Part shown: in pieces, positions 38,601-47,840 of the stretch | Position numbering within the stretch: position 1 is the stretch's first letter | Layout of the letters: each line of letters begins with the position of its first letter | Assembly (NCBI GenBank): GCA_014084085.1 | Contig: NPFB01000018.1 | Coordinates: forward strand, 174,007-238,006 | DNA from: Hondaea fermentalgiana | Lineage: Eukaryota > Sar > Bigyra > Thraustochytrida > Thraustochytriidae | Direction of reading: 5' to 3' | Length of the DNA stretch: 64,000 nt | The notes under the pieces: generated by a model | Database searches by the model: none | What the model saw: only the letters and a program-made list of their open reading frames with translations | What the model was told of the DNA's origin: nothing | Made by a program: the position numbers and the translations under genes

Positions 38601-41422
38601 GAGAGCTCACTCGGGAGTGCGCTGCGCGTGGCATGGCGTGGTGTTTCCACGCCGCAAACTCACGCGCAATGCGCGACGAGCTTACTTCGAGCTTGCCGCG
38701 TCACCTCGCAGTGAAGAGCACCTTTATGTCAGATGTCAAACGCGACTACGAAAAACAAAAGCGCAGAGAAGCCGCAGAAGCGCAATCGGGCTCTCGAGGC
38801 GACGCGGCGAGTGACGATGGACGAGACGAAGCCGACGAGGACGATGCGCGTCAAGACAATGATGGCGAAAATGACGACGAGGCTGAAACGATGGTTGACC
38901 TTCATGCGCTCGCGGAGCAGCTCCGCCAGGGCGTCGCTCCAGATGGAACGGTCCGCACGTCTCCCGATGGCCGCACCAATGCAGCTGCCCGGGCCCCTGT
39001 TGTATTGCCGTTGCACGCAGCTTATAAAGAAATGTACGAGGTGGCTGTGCGCGTAAAGCGCCCTGACCTCGTGTACCGCCTCTTGTACCTGAGCGTTGGC
39101 GATGCCTTGTGGAAGACCGCGTCGACCCGGCATCTACGGTGTGCCGAGTTCGATGTTGATGAGGTCAACCTCGACGCTAGTCCCGACACCAACCAGCGAG
39201 CCGCGAACACAGATGGAGACGATGCGAACCATGACTTGGACACAAAAACGGTCAATGAGCTCATCCCGATCTTGTTCCATTACCGATACGACACGGACAA
39301 GGCAATGCGTTCTGCCATGACCAAGCTGTGGGACACAATAAGCTTTGAACTTGGGACCGATGCCGAAATTCTGGACGCTCGGCTCGAGGATATCGTTCTC
39401 GAACTACTCCGGAACATTGGATCGAAAAAGGTGCGCGAGCGACAGGCCGGCGCCTTGGCCATGAGCCACGTGATTCGTGAGACGCCAGACTCCGAGTTAC
39501 TTCCCTTTCTCGAAGATCTTTGGGTGCTTTCACTGCGCCTTCTCGACGATTTAAGCGACGCCACCAAAGAGGCTGCCCTGCGTCTAGCCAAGGCCCTCAA
39601 CAACCTCACGGTCCGTCTCTGCTCGGTCAAGGAAAAGCGAACGGAGCAGGCCCGAAAAGTTGCGCAGGAAGCTTTGGATATTGTCCTTCCTTTTCTCGTC
39701 GAGCAGGGCCTCGGCAGGAATCAGAGCAAAGAAGGCCAGGCCGTCAGCGTGCACACGCTCGCCCGCGTCGTCAAGGCTGCCCAAGAGAACATTCGTCCTC
39801 ACCTTGCCGTTGTCATGGTGAGACTTCTCGAGAGCATGAGTAGTCTTGAAGACCAGGTTCTTCAATACGCAATGTTTCACACAAATGATCAGGGCGGCGA
39901 CCTTCAAATGAGCCGCGAACAACTCGAGACTATGCGCGTACAGGCCTCGAACGAGTCGCCCATGCAGGAGGCCGTAGAGGTCTGTATTGACCAAATTCCG
40001 ACTGACAGTGATCTCGGCGAAATTTGTCCCGAGCTCGCCCGTCTTGCCCGCTCCGGGGTTGGTCTGCCAACACTTGCTGCCACGGCGCGTGCCATTGCAC
40101 GCATTGTGGCTCGACGAGAGCTCGAAGACTCTTTGCGGCCTTATGCGGGCGCCCTTCTTCGAGGACTTGCTTCATCGCTAAATGACCGCAGTGCGACAGT
40201 GCGGCGGACTTTTGCAGCAACCGCGGCTGCCGTGGCGCGTCTGGCCCCCGACGAGGAGGTTCACGCGTACGCGCGGCTCCTCGTCAAGGTGTACGCGGAC
40301 GGCAATGAGGCGCGGGGACGTTTAACATCTGGTGGCGCCGTGCGTGAGCTTCTGAGTCGCTCCCCGAATCTCTTCCAGGAACATCGCGACGTGCTCCTGC
40401 CGCTCATTTTCCTAGCACGTTTTGATGACGAGGATGATATTGCCGATCTGTGGAAGGAGATTTGGACCGAGAACGCAGGAACAATCTCGCATGGCGTCAG
40501 CACGCATTTGGACCTCTTGCTGCCAGCGTGCGAGGAGGCTCTTAATAGTTCTACATGGCTTCGCAAGCGCCAAGGCGCCGAGGCCTTGCGCAGCATCGCC
40601 TCCAGCGTTGACGCAGAGCGTCTCCGCCCACATGCAGGGTTCATGCTTACGATGCTCGTGGCCGCCTTGCCTGGCCGGATCTGGAGCGGCAAGGAGGCCG
40701 TGCTTGCGGCCACTTGTGAAGTGTGGCGGCGGACGCGCAGCCTCGAAACTGTCCTGGAAGAGTATCGCGCCCCGGAGAATTTTTGTCTCAATGTTCTCTT
40801 GCCCGAGGCGTCACGAACGGCAGCGAATGTCCCGAAAGCCTACACGCTCGCAGCGTTTGACGCGATGGCCAGTGTATGTGCGACTGGCAAGCCGCAGAGT
40901 CTCGAGCTCATCGAGGCACTCTTTGAGCGCGCGGAGCAGGATGACAAGGATATGCAGATTGCCGCCAAATCTTTCGAAGCGATTGGTTCCGCGTGGTATA
41001 CGGAGGTTCCCGAGGAGCATCTCGAAAAGCTGCACGCGCTCGCGCAGACGGCCTTGCGCGGTTCGGGCTATATTGTGGCTGTCGGTGTGATGCGGGCTCT
41101 CAAGCGCGTCTTTCGGGTGGTGCCAGTTTCCCAGGACTTTGTCAAGCCCCTCCATGACGTAGCTTGGCGCTGTATTGTGGAGAACAAGAACACATCTGCC
41201 ATCATTGCTGCGCTCGCTGCGCTGCAAACCTTTTTTAAGGTCAATGCTGACGGTTCAAGTGCGTCGGGCGCGCCCAAGGTCCGCACGCTGGCAGCGAGTG
41301 CAAAGACGCGCCTCGAGCCTCTTTTTCAACATCGCGAATCCTCTGTCGTGCACGCGGCGACGTCTCTGTCCCACGCGCTGGCGCGGCATCTTTCGAGCGT
41401 TGAGACTGATACCGACATGTAG
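35645..41422 (+). CDS. ECM29: Proteasome adaptor/scaffold Ecm29
   Basis: 1,925 aa, close to the human protein. Ecm29 is a HEAT-repeat scaffold that binds the 26S proteasome, tethers core and regulatory particles and links them to other compartments. The N-terminus is diagnostic: LDRVLTRLALTDDEERLEKV, LDKLLPRLLPRLGD, then QVLQHINKRVKDTPGIKLP, and TVNFAFVYLELG. The rest is a continuous alpha-helical solenoid, for example SALRHQVVDAAEMTM, FRNLVEMGIEAKDVTQIR, GALAMSHVIRETPDSELLPF and RKRQGAEALRSIASSVDAER. Disordered acidic insertions lie at about 535-555 and 1045-1085. The start at 35645 is the first Met of the conserved region. No intron is needed in this 5.8-kb frame. Confidence 0.95.
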   Translation: MSESSEADELAALDRVLTRLALTDDEERLEKVLDKLLPRLLPRLGDATAVRNKTLQVLQHINKRVKDTPGIKLPCFDLVELTRAHAGNGNFTVNFAFVYLELGADRLTPGEKSRLAPLLCEGLADLQRAQRTIALRIVRNILPALSFTTDAAWFTPATSDEDKACLLSYFLDWFFYVPPSRSSTARAIPPGLTPSRVDGLKDKAGELPDADALSETQQAILRLLSVRIFTAEESLPLLVVARSALRHQVVDAAEMTMVQVMRVVNMNDSVLLVNLMALAAPSVKEFGQTDGTRKEASPQVRERALSVLLKAGPRGLASAVEPATTLVEDALVGTASGTSLRVLALEFMELLLSSVPVEILAEAQCGPKLALIIRKQLEQVKQYSANRSRLHERERTYTALGRLAQKFPALFSDRVLLVSDLIALLEVDTEIRLSIQEALGSLCLAFLPSAGASDNARTTVKQLMLPYAASTEPRARLVAADWCRRLFSFDDCESRLVCLQLACDVDLATRQVAIRGLLPELCGARGEADAQAPRTLDPNHDNDDNDDSASPEDSTTRRKRRRTERRIEKFSSWAVETLADAAAVDPSRLAMAWTDAVHLSEEHAILVRRSRAAEFPSFNLWMTFLQTRSDQLCEMAASQDRVLQAQLASILGFTSAVLEQSQSLSREPAPREHLDAFRNLVEMGIEAKDVTQIRVLHRVASRSLVMLVEQHGEISDTIKTEWLLVWLAADSPVVRENVADLVAYSKDARKDPSFITVLLERMSKRVISATAARHGAVLAVGRLLGETELAEKEKADLSTALLRLLQERSKFRIVTVATIEALGRAAAHDALSLSEEDNGAIVDELRKITKVEAQTQEAVNADAETSNFAAIAGALRTLGKIALVSSETVRFEIMSVLLDAGAQKEVEVQLVIAIAFAELAQRSDDDFSAVVALLVRKASISTRNRVRAATAFWLLQLVRDLKDDSRLQTYLEEIHATFARLLRERGELTRECAARGMAWCFHAANSRAMRDELTSSLPRHLAVKSTFMSDVKRDYEKQKRREAAEAQSGSRGDAASDDGRDEADEDDARQDNDGENDDEAETMVDLHALAEQLRQGVAPDGTVRTSPDGRTNAAARAPVVLPLHAAYKEMYEVAVRVKRPDLVYRLLYLSVGDALWKTASTRHLRCAEFDVDEVNLDASPDTNQRAANTDGDDANHDLDTKTVNELIPILFHYRYDTDKAMRSAMTKLWDTISFELGTDAEILDARLEDIVLELLRNIGSKKVRERQAGALAMSHVIRETPDSELLPFLEDLWVLSLRLLDDLSDATKEAALRLAKALNNLTVRLCSVKEKRTEQARKVAQEALDIVLPFLVEQGLGRNQSKEGQAVSVHTLARVVKAAQENIRPHLAVVMVRLLESMSSLEDQVLQYAMFHTNDQGGDLQMSREQLETMRVQASNESPMQEAVEVCIDQIPTDSDLGEICPELARLARSGVGLPTLAATARAIARIVARRELEDSLRPYAGALLRGLASSLNDRSATVRRTFAATAAAVARLAPDEEVHAYARLLVKVYADGNEARGRLTSGGAVRELLSRSPNLFQEHRDVLLPLIFLARFDDEDDIADLWKEIWTENAGTISHGVSTHLDLLLPACEEALNSSTWLRKRQGAEALRSIASSVDAERLRPHAGFMLTMLVAALPGRIWSGKEAVLAATCEVWRRTRSLETVLEEYRAPENFCLNVLLPEASRTAANVPKAYTLAAFDAMASVCATGKPQSLELIEALFERAEQDDKDMQIAAKSFEAIGSAWYTEVPEEHLEKLHALAQTALRGSGYIVAVGVMRALKRVFRVVPVSQDFVKPLHDVAWRCIVENKNTSAIIAALAALQTFFKVNADGSSASGAPKVRTLAASAKTRLEPLFQHRESSVVHAATSLSHALARHLSSVETDTDM

Positions 41423-42450
41423 GCTGGGCCTTGCTTGGCCCAAGACAGTTCGCTATTTTAATCTTCATCTATCGTCAACTAAGTCAATTTTGACGTCATT
41501 TGTCGCTCTCGCAGAGACGATGTCTACATTTGGTGGGTTCTCTTGCGTGAATATGCTCGCTTGTCTCATTTTTTGAGAAGTGAAGTTGTCAGTGATGAGA
41601 GATCGTCAATTTTCCAGGAAATCTTCAATGACAGCGATATCATGTTTTGGGTAGAGTGCGTCTTTCTATTGAATTTACAAGTGACATGCTATTGGCCCAG
41701 GCCAAATTCCTTTGATAGAGGTCGTCTTGCTTTGTAATTACCAAATGACTTGTGTGCCTTTGACTAGGCCAGGCTAGTCTTGGGAATAGACCAAAGTAGT
41801 TAGGTGTTTTTTGGCCTCCATGGAAATAATGCCAAGCCATACACCAGACCATCGCCCTGCACTGGTGGGTGGGTGGCGGGCGTTTCGGAGCGAGGCAAGC
41901 TCACTCATGAAACCGACCTTTCTTTGGTCAACATTCGTCTCACACTAACTGTAAGCGCGAGGTACAAGTAGCAGCTCCATCGCCGCTGGCCAGCCAGCGT
42001 CCGGGCCGTGGGGCACGCGTACTACCTAGGCCTAGCTAGGCCTAGCGTGCCACTGCCACTGACATCATCACGACAGTTAGGAGACTTTTTCCCTCCAGCG
42101 TCAGGCTCTCTCTAACCACCGAGGTAAGAAGCCCTAGCGCCCTGCTAGGCGAAACGGCGCCGCGGCGGCCCAACCACCGTCCCAGGCGCGCAAGCAGGGA
42201 AGGGAAAAATCGAGCGACGCCACGCAGCGTACGGGTGCGCCGTGAGCGGCGGCAAACTGCAATCAATCGAGCTCTGCGACGGAGTGGTGCAAGCGCAAGC
42301 AACGGAGAGCGCCCGCGAGCTTTGTTTTGCTTGCTTGCTACTTGCTCGCTTGCCGTGTCTTGCACGCGGGGTCAGCAGCAGTGGCAGCGCGAGCCTGATC
42401 GAAGGCGTCCAAGAGCAAGAGAGGAGCAAGTAAGGAGATCAAGAGAAAGC
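41423..42450. other. Intergenic region
   Basis: About 1 kb with no supported gene. The left half is relatively AT-rich 3' flank of ECM29. AGGCCTA/CCTAGG palindromic clusters lie at 42,025-42,045. The right part, with GCTTGCTTGC near 42,320-42,352, is likely the leader of the phosphatase. Confidence 0.6.
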
Positions 42451-43620
42451 ATGGCGGAGATTTCATCGCCGGCGCAGCAAGCGCAGCGCCTCTTCAAGCA
42501 GCACGAGGAGGACGAGCACATGGACCCAGCCGCGAGCTGCTCGCCGTCCAGGTCGCCCATGCAGACGCCGATTGGACAACGCTTCGGCCGGCGCAAGATG
42601 ATGCATCAGGTGCCTGCGCGGCCCTTGAAGAAGAAAAAGCTCAGATTCTTTAGTGCTGGCGCCATCATCCCTCATGCCAAAAAACACGGCGAGGGAGAAG
42701 ATGCCATGTTTATCTCTCAAGAGGGATCCGCTATAGGCGTGAGCGACGGTGTCGGCGGGTGGATCGAGATGGGTGTCGACTCTGGCGAGTACTCGCGAGA
42801 GCTCATGGACAACGCCAAACGTTTCGTGCAGGACTCTGGGTCCACCGACCCGGTCGAGATTCTTACTGCAAGCTACGATGCCTCGCAAAAGAAGGGGACA
42901 GCTACCGCGTGCGTAATGACCATCGAGGACGACGTCATGCGTTGCGTCAACCTCGGCGACAGTGGCTTCATTGTGCTCCGGCCCAGCGCTGAGGGCTACT
43001 TTATTGTCAGCGTATCAAAGGAGCAGCAGCATTACTTCAATTGCCCAAAGCAGCTCGGAACAAACTCACTCGACTTGCCACACGACGCAGACCGCTACGA
43101 GGAAACCCTTCGTGAAGGCGATCTTGTCATTATGGGCACGGACGGCCTCTTTGACAACCTTGGCGTCGATGATATCATCGACATTCTCGGCATGAGCGAC
43201 CATGAGTTCTCTTGCGAGGACGCCGATCTGCGAAAATTCTCGCACATGCTTGCGCGTGGCGCCTACAAGGTTTCGCAAATCCCAACCTATGTGTCGCCTT
43301 TTGCCCGCGCCGCACAAGAGCATGGGATCGATCATGATGGCGGCAAGGAGGATGACATTACCGTCATTTTCGCTGTCGTCGGTCGGGATCCTTTCGACTC
43401 CGAGGAGCCGGAGCACTACCTGCCTCCGAGCGCCTTTCCGCAGGTATCCAAGGACGGAGTCAGTTCGTCTCCAGCCTCTGTATATCACGACTATGAGTCG
43501 AACTCGGCTTCGCCGGCCTCGACCATCTCTTTTTCATCGCCCTCGAGGATGCAGACAGATGACGATGATGACGACGAAGAGACCTATAACTTTGGCGTTG
43601 CCTCCATGATGGAGGAATAG
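42451..43620 (+). CDS. PTC7: PP2C-type protein phosphatase, PTC7-like
   Basis: 389 aa from the ATG at 42451 (MAEISSPAQQ). Metal-dependent Ser/Thr phosphatase (PPM/PP2C). Key acidic residues are intact: GEGEDAMF (about 80), GVSDGVGGW (about 97), GTDGLFDNL (about 229) and KEDDITVIF (about 300). The order and the short N-lobe, lacking the standard RxxMED motif, match the PTC7/PPTC7 group, which acts on mitochondrial proteins including coenzyme Q factors in yeast and animals. No strong mitochondrial presequence is visible, so location is open; the first 70 residues are charged and possibly disordered. The C-terminus is Ser/Asp-rich. The frame is open upstream to 42235, a possible N-terminal extension. 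Confidence 0.9.
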   Translation: MAEISSPAQQAQRLFKQHEEDEHMDPAASCSPSRSPMQTPIGQRFGRRKMMHQVPARPLKKKKLRFFSAGAIIPHAKKHGEGEDAMFISQEGSAIGVSDGVGGWIEMGVDSGEYSRELMDNAKRFVQDSGSTDPVEILTASYDASQKKGTATACVMTIEDDVMRCVNLGDSGFIVLRPSAEGYFIVSVSKEQQHYFNCPKQLGTNSLDLPHDADRYEETLREGDLVIMGTDGLFDNLGVDDIIDILGMSDHEFSCEDADLRKFSHMLARGAYKVSQIPTYVSPFARAAQEHGIDHDGGKEDDITVIFAVVGRDPFDSEEPEHYLPPSAFPQVSKDGVSSSPASVYHDYESNSASPASTISFSSPSRMQTDDDDDDEETYNFGVASMMEE

Positions 43621-44158
43621 AGAGTGACAATAAATTACTTCGAGAGCCTCGGCAAGTCACTCCGGCTCCATGAATAGATGAACGGACGGAGGCCATTTAC
43701 GAACGAACACTGCAACGAACACAACTCATCACAAACTTGATAAGTCTTGCGCGCGAGGCTCAAGATCTCGGAAAGAAGAGGGATCCTTTTAAAGCCATTC
43801 TCGCGCCGACAAGCAACGCAACCAATTACTAATTAGACAAACACATACTATACACGCATAACTCCTGAAAAACAAATACTTTGATAGATGCAATCAGATT
43901 GACTGCAATAAGCAGAAAGTAAGCCCACCATTCATTCATCTATTGATGACAGACACATTCACAAGGAACTTGACAAGTTAGCTAGCTAGCAGCCAGCGCC
44001 TGCCAACACACGCGCACTATCAGAACGAACACCAACCCAGGAATTCATGTTATCAGATCAAGGCCTGCCACGGGGTCTCTCTATCACTAGCTATCAAATG
44101 CGCATCACTAATCGGCATGCAGCAACCACAAGGAAATTGAGCATGCGCTCTTGTCAAA
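43621..44158. other. Convergent 3' intergenic region
   Basis: 538 relatively AT-rich bases lie between the 3' ends of the phosphatase and ankyrin-BSD genes. Apart from the AATAAA nothing was recognised. Confidence 0.6.
43630..43635 (+). terminator. AATAAA polyadenylation signal for PTC7-like gene
   Basis: AATAAA occurs 10 bases after the stop codon. Confidence 0.4.
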
Positions 44159-46456
44159 TCAAATGTCCAGCACAAAGTGCACTCGCTTGCTCGTAGAACC
44201 GTCCGAGCCATCGTCTTGCGGGGAAGATGCGGCAGTCTCGCACTGCATCGTGGCACGATCATCTGCAGTGGTCGCGGAGAGCGATTCAAGTCGATTGATC
44301 ATGTGATGCCGTAAAAGCGCGACTTGGGAGATCGGCGGCAGCGGAATAGGAATGAAGTAGGCGTTGGGAGGCGTCGGCGCGAGTGGCGCAAGACCTTTGG
44401 TCATCTCATCGAGCCTCTCCTGCGCAATGCCACTGTTCAGCATATGAATAAGGTCGAGCTTGACAAGCTCGACATGCCAAAAGTATGCGCGCCAAAAGGT
44501 TTCCTCCTGAATCTTGCCAGGGACAAGCGCAAGTCTTGCCTTGCTAAGGTTTGTGTCGAGCTCAAGAGCGCATTTGGCCTGATATTGAACAGCCGCAATA
44601 CTCAGTTCGAAATCCTCCGGTGGTGGGTCCACGAGCTCGGTCCAGCGCGACTGCCATATGGTGCGCTCGCGGCTCAAAGCAAAGATGCGCTCACGCAAGA
44701 GCAACTTGTATATGTTGCTCATGCGAGGATTCGGCAAGTCATTCGTGTGCCATGGGGCGCCGTGCATGCACGTGTGTTCTTGTCTGATCAGTTCCCATTC
44801 TTCCTCCATGTCCGGGATGCTGAGCTCGCCGTCTTCTTCTTCGTATTCGTCATCATATTCATCAGAGGAGTCGTCGTCATCGTCATCATCAAATTCATCG
44901 AGGCTGGACTCACCCAGCCCCACTTCTTCTTGGTGTCCCTCTCCATCTGAGTCCCCAGCATCGCCATCCGTGTGCTCGTCTTCATCTAGGGTCTCGGTCC
45001 CTGCTAATGATGATCCGGTGGCGACGATGTCGCTGCGACCTGAAGAGAGAACCTGATTGCCTTCTGAGACGCCATGATCTGAGCTCTCGGAGGAGGCGCC
45101 CTCTTCAGACGAAGCATCAGGTAGTGATGGTGGCGCGTTGGCATCGGACGCGCTTGCCGGCGGTTGTGTAGAGAAATCGCTTTCCTCATGGTACACTACG
45201 GGCACGGCCACAGTTTCAGAGTTCTCGATTATGGTGTTTTTAGATCTTGAGGAATCCTTTTCGCGTGTTGAGCTTGGACTCCTTTTTGTCGGCGCCTTGG
45301 GCGCAGGCCTCTCTGGTCGGAAAAAGCTCTGGCGCTCAAAGGCGAAGCCAACATCGCCCTCAATGTGGAAGACGTCCGAGGCCGCGATGATTTCTTCTGG
45401 TGATTCAGACATTTCTCCACACACATAGACGATGCGAAAGCTATGGAATCCGGACAAGAGATCCTCCGCGGCAAATGAGGCAATTGCACGAGGAGCGCGA
45501 ACGGGGTCGAGAAGAAATCTACAATTCGCAATGCGTTTGAATCGCGTAAGCAAGGGGGCGAGGTTCCAAGGCTGCTGACGAACCGACATGATCTGGACAA
45601 AGTCAAGCTGGTCGAGAGCTTGGTCGAGCACAGCTTCGCTTGGAAAATGAACGATGCAGTCGATCCGCTCACGCGGCATCGCTGCGTCGCGAGCGATCTC
45701 GACGTGAATTTTTGAGGACCAGTTAGCAAAGGAGACCCTCGAAGAGAAGAGAGGCCGCGCCTCCTGAAAGAGAGCTCGTGGAAGTCGTAAGAGGTTCGTG
45801 CGCGATTCGGTCCGCGAGTTTCCAGACGATTGCTTTTTCTTCGACGAGCGGCCGGCTCCCCCGGATCCTTGACCTTGGCCGTTCAGATGCGTCCGCGAGT
45901 TTAGGCCGTCTGCGGCATTGACATTATTATTAGCACTGTGACCGACGTGGCTCGCGGCGACGATGTTGTCCTCGTCATCGTCGTTGCCATCATCATCATC
46001 ATCATCATCATCATGTTCCGCGTCGTCATTGGCGGCGTCAAAGGTATTGATGGGCTCACGGCCTTGGACCTGACTGGACAAGACCTGCAAGGGGGTCAGA
46101 CCCTGCGCATCTCGAGCAAGAGGGTCACCTCCGCGCTCGAGCAAGAGCGCGGCGGTCTCGACGGCGCCGATCGAGCAAGCATGATGCAAGGCGGTCCACC
46201 CCCGAGCATCGGCGTGCTTCAGATCCGAGCCAAAGTTGACCAGGAGCTTGACGACCTTGTCTCTGCGCAGGGTGCCCACGTCTGCCTGCTTCGAGCCCGC
46301 GGCCACGAGCAGCGCCGTCCTGCCCTGCCCGTCGGTCTCCGCGAGCAGCTCGTCCCGGCGCGCCGACTTCTTCACCAGCCTGCCCGCCTCCTTGAGCGCG
46401 CCTTCGAGGGCGGCCTTGTGCAGCTCGCGCGCCTCGGCGGACAGCCCAGACCCCAT
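44159..46456 (-). CDS. Ankyrin-repeat protein with C-terminal BSD domain
   Basis: 765 aa starting MGSGLSAEAREL. Gly2 with Ser6 fits the N-myristoylation consensus, so membrane attachment is possible. Residues about 40-135 hold two to three ankyrin repeats (GQGRTALLVAAGS, RGWTALHHACSIGAVETAAL, AQGLTPLQVL). An Asp-rich run at about 145-165 is encoded by ATC repeats. Residues about 235-385 form a conserved-looking globular region that I cannot name (VHFPSEAVLDQALDQLDFVQ). After a long acidic, Ser-rich linker comes a BSD domain at about 635-690 (ALVPGKIQEETFWRAYFWHV), with the F-W pair characteristic of BSD in TFIIH p62 and synapse-associated proteins. Function is unknown; an adaptor at membranes is plausible. 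Confidence 0.85.
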   Translation of the reverse strand: MGSGLSAEARELHKAALEGALKEAGRLVKKSARRDELLAETDGQGRTALLVAAGSKQADVGTLRRDKVVKLLVNFGSDLKHADARGWTALHHACSIGAVETAALLLERGGDPLARDAQGLTPLQVLSSQVQGREPINTFDAANDDAEHDDDDDDDDGNDDDEDNIVAASHVGHSANNNVNAADGLNSRTHLNGQGQGSGGAGRSSKKKQSSGNSRTESRTNLLRLPRALFQEARPLFSSRVSFANWSSKIHVEIARDAAMPRERIDCIVHFPSEAVLDQALDQLDFVQIMSVRQQPWNLAPLLTRFKRIANCRFLLDPVRAPRAIASFAAEDLLSGFHSFRIVYVCGEMSESPEEIIAASDVFHIEGDVGFAFERQSFFRPERPAPKAPTKRSPSSTREKDSSRSKNTIIENSETVAVPVVYHEESDFSTQPPASASDANAPPSLPDASSEEGASSESSDHGVSEGNQVLSSGRSDIVATGSSLAGTETLDEDEHTDGDAGDSDGEGHQEEVGLGESSLDEFDDDDDDDSSDEYDDEYEEEDGELSIPDMEEEWELIRQEHTCMHGAPWHTNDLPNPRMSNIYKLLLRERIFALSRERTIWQSRWTELVDPPPEDFELSIAAVQYQAKCALELDTNLSKARLALVPGKIQEETFWRAYFWHVELVKLDLIHMLNSGIAQERLDEMTKGLAPLAPTPPNAYFIPIPLPPISQVALLRHHMINRLESLSATTADDRATMQCETAASSPQDDGSDGSTSKRVHFVLDI

Positions 46457-46964
46457 CTCTGCGCCGCCCGCGCCGCGCGCGCCTCTGCAGGACCCGCGCC
46501 CGCCGCAGCGTCGGCTCTACCTCGCGCTTTCGCTGCTTGCTTCGCCTCTGCCGCCGCCCGACTGTAATAAGGTGCCGGGCTCCAGGGCCGGGTAGTACAC
46601 ACGCACTGTGCACAATACCCGCACGGTCGAGGCCAGGCCGCAATGGAGAGGAAGGCGGGGGAGACACGCACAACGGACCCTCCCTTGCTCGCTTCTTTCG
46701 GCGCCAGCGAGGGGCTCGCGAGAAGGCGCCGGGCGCGAGGACAGGAATAAAGCTCAGGACCGCGCGACACTTCGCCTCGAGACCTGCTGCTGCTGCTGCT
46801 GCTTTCGTTGACACCAGGCTGTGGCTTGCTTGCTTGCTAGCTGGCTTGCTTGCTTGCTTGCTTGCTTGCCGGAGGCTGAAGAGTAAACCTTGCGAGCAAG
46901 CACCGTCGGCAAGCGCAGTAAGCTAGCAAGCAACGCGAGCGAGCAAGCAAGCGACGAGGTGGAG
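46457..46964. promoter_or_regulatory. Divergent promoter region
   Basis: 508 bases lie between the ankyrin-BSD gene and the aquaporin-like gene, transcribed apart. It contains CTG repeats at about 46,786-46,804 and a TTGC repeat at about 46,830-46,868. The promoter role is inferred from position. Confidence 0.4.
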
Positions 46965-47645
46965 ATGGAGGTCAGCTCGAGCTCCTCCGTGGAGCTCACG
47001 GCGTGCGTGGCGTCGTCAGTCCTCTCGGGTCTCGCCTTGTACGTGCCACCGGCACTCGGCCTCGAAGGCGCGCTGGTCTGGCAGGCTGTACTGTTTTACG
47101 TTTCGTTACTCGCGCTGAGCAAACTCGGGCTGCAGGCGGTGACAAACCCGGCCATACACGCGCAAAATGTGCTGCGCAACCCAACGTGGGCGCGCACGCA
47201 ACGTGCGGCCTGGCTCTCGGTCGTGGATCTCGTTGGATTCGCCGCGGGAAATCTAATCACCTTGTGGACTGTACGATTGATCGACCCAAACATCTCCTTC
47301 AACCCAATCCCGTCCAAGGCAGGCTTTGTACTCTCTACGTATGCCGAGACAGCCCTCTTCGAAGGCCTGATCGTCTTTTTATTGCAGGTCTGGGCCATGT
47401 ACGTGAGTGAATCGATTTATTGGGAGAGCGCCGTGTGCACGGTTCTGATTTTTATCTTTTTAGATATCACGGGCGGGTACTCTAACCCTTCTTCGTATTT
47501 CTCTCGAGTCGTTCTTGCCGGCGAAATGCTCGACGACGCCTCGGCATACTTGCTTGGCCCTATTCTTGGCGCTGCTGCGGCTGCGCTCGTATCGCAGGTC
47601 CGGGCTCAAGATGCCAGCATCAGCAAGAAGAGCAAGTCAGCTTAG
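46965..47645 (+). CDS. Aquaporin-like membrane channel, NPA/NPS type
   Basis: 226 aa from the ATG at 46965 (MEVSSSSSVEL), a normal size for the MIP family. About six hydrophobic segments are visible. An NPA motif at residues 61-63 (AVTNPAIHAQN) and an NPS at 174-176 (GGYSNPSSYFSR) are 113 residues apart, the spacing expected for the two pore loops of an aquaporin. The last helix, LLGPILGAAAAALV, matches the typical final helix. The usual Arg after the second NPx is absent at the standard position (NPSSYFSR instead of NPARSFG), so the filter is unorthodox, as in SIP or AQP11/12-like channels. Transport of water, peroxide or small solutes, perhaps in an internal membrane, is inference. Confidence 0.65.
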   Translation: MEVSSSSSVELTACVASSVLSGLALYVPPALGLEGALVWQAVLFYVSLLALSKLGLQAVTNPAIHAQNVLRNPTWARTQRAAWLSVVDLVGFAAGNLITLWTVRLIDPNISFNPIPSKAGFVLSTYAETALFEGLIVFLLQVWAMYVSESIYWESAVCTVLIFIFLDITGGYSNPSSYFSRVVLAGEMLDDASAYLLGPILGAAAAALVSQVRAQDASISKKSKSA

Positions 47646-47840
47646 AGCTGATACGCGTTTTCCTTCCTTCCTTCCTTCCTTCGTTGTCAATCAAGCTCGT
47701 ATACGCGTGTCAAACCGGCGCAAGGAAAAATTGTGTGATGTTGATGTCTCACAACTGTAAAAAAAATGCTGAGTTCATGTTATGGTATATAAAACGATTC
47801 TGCCGCTGCGATGAAGAATTGGGGAGGAGAAGTGAAGAGC

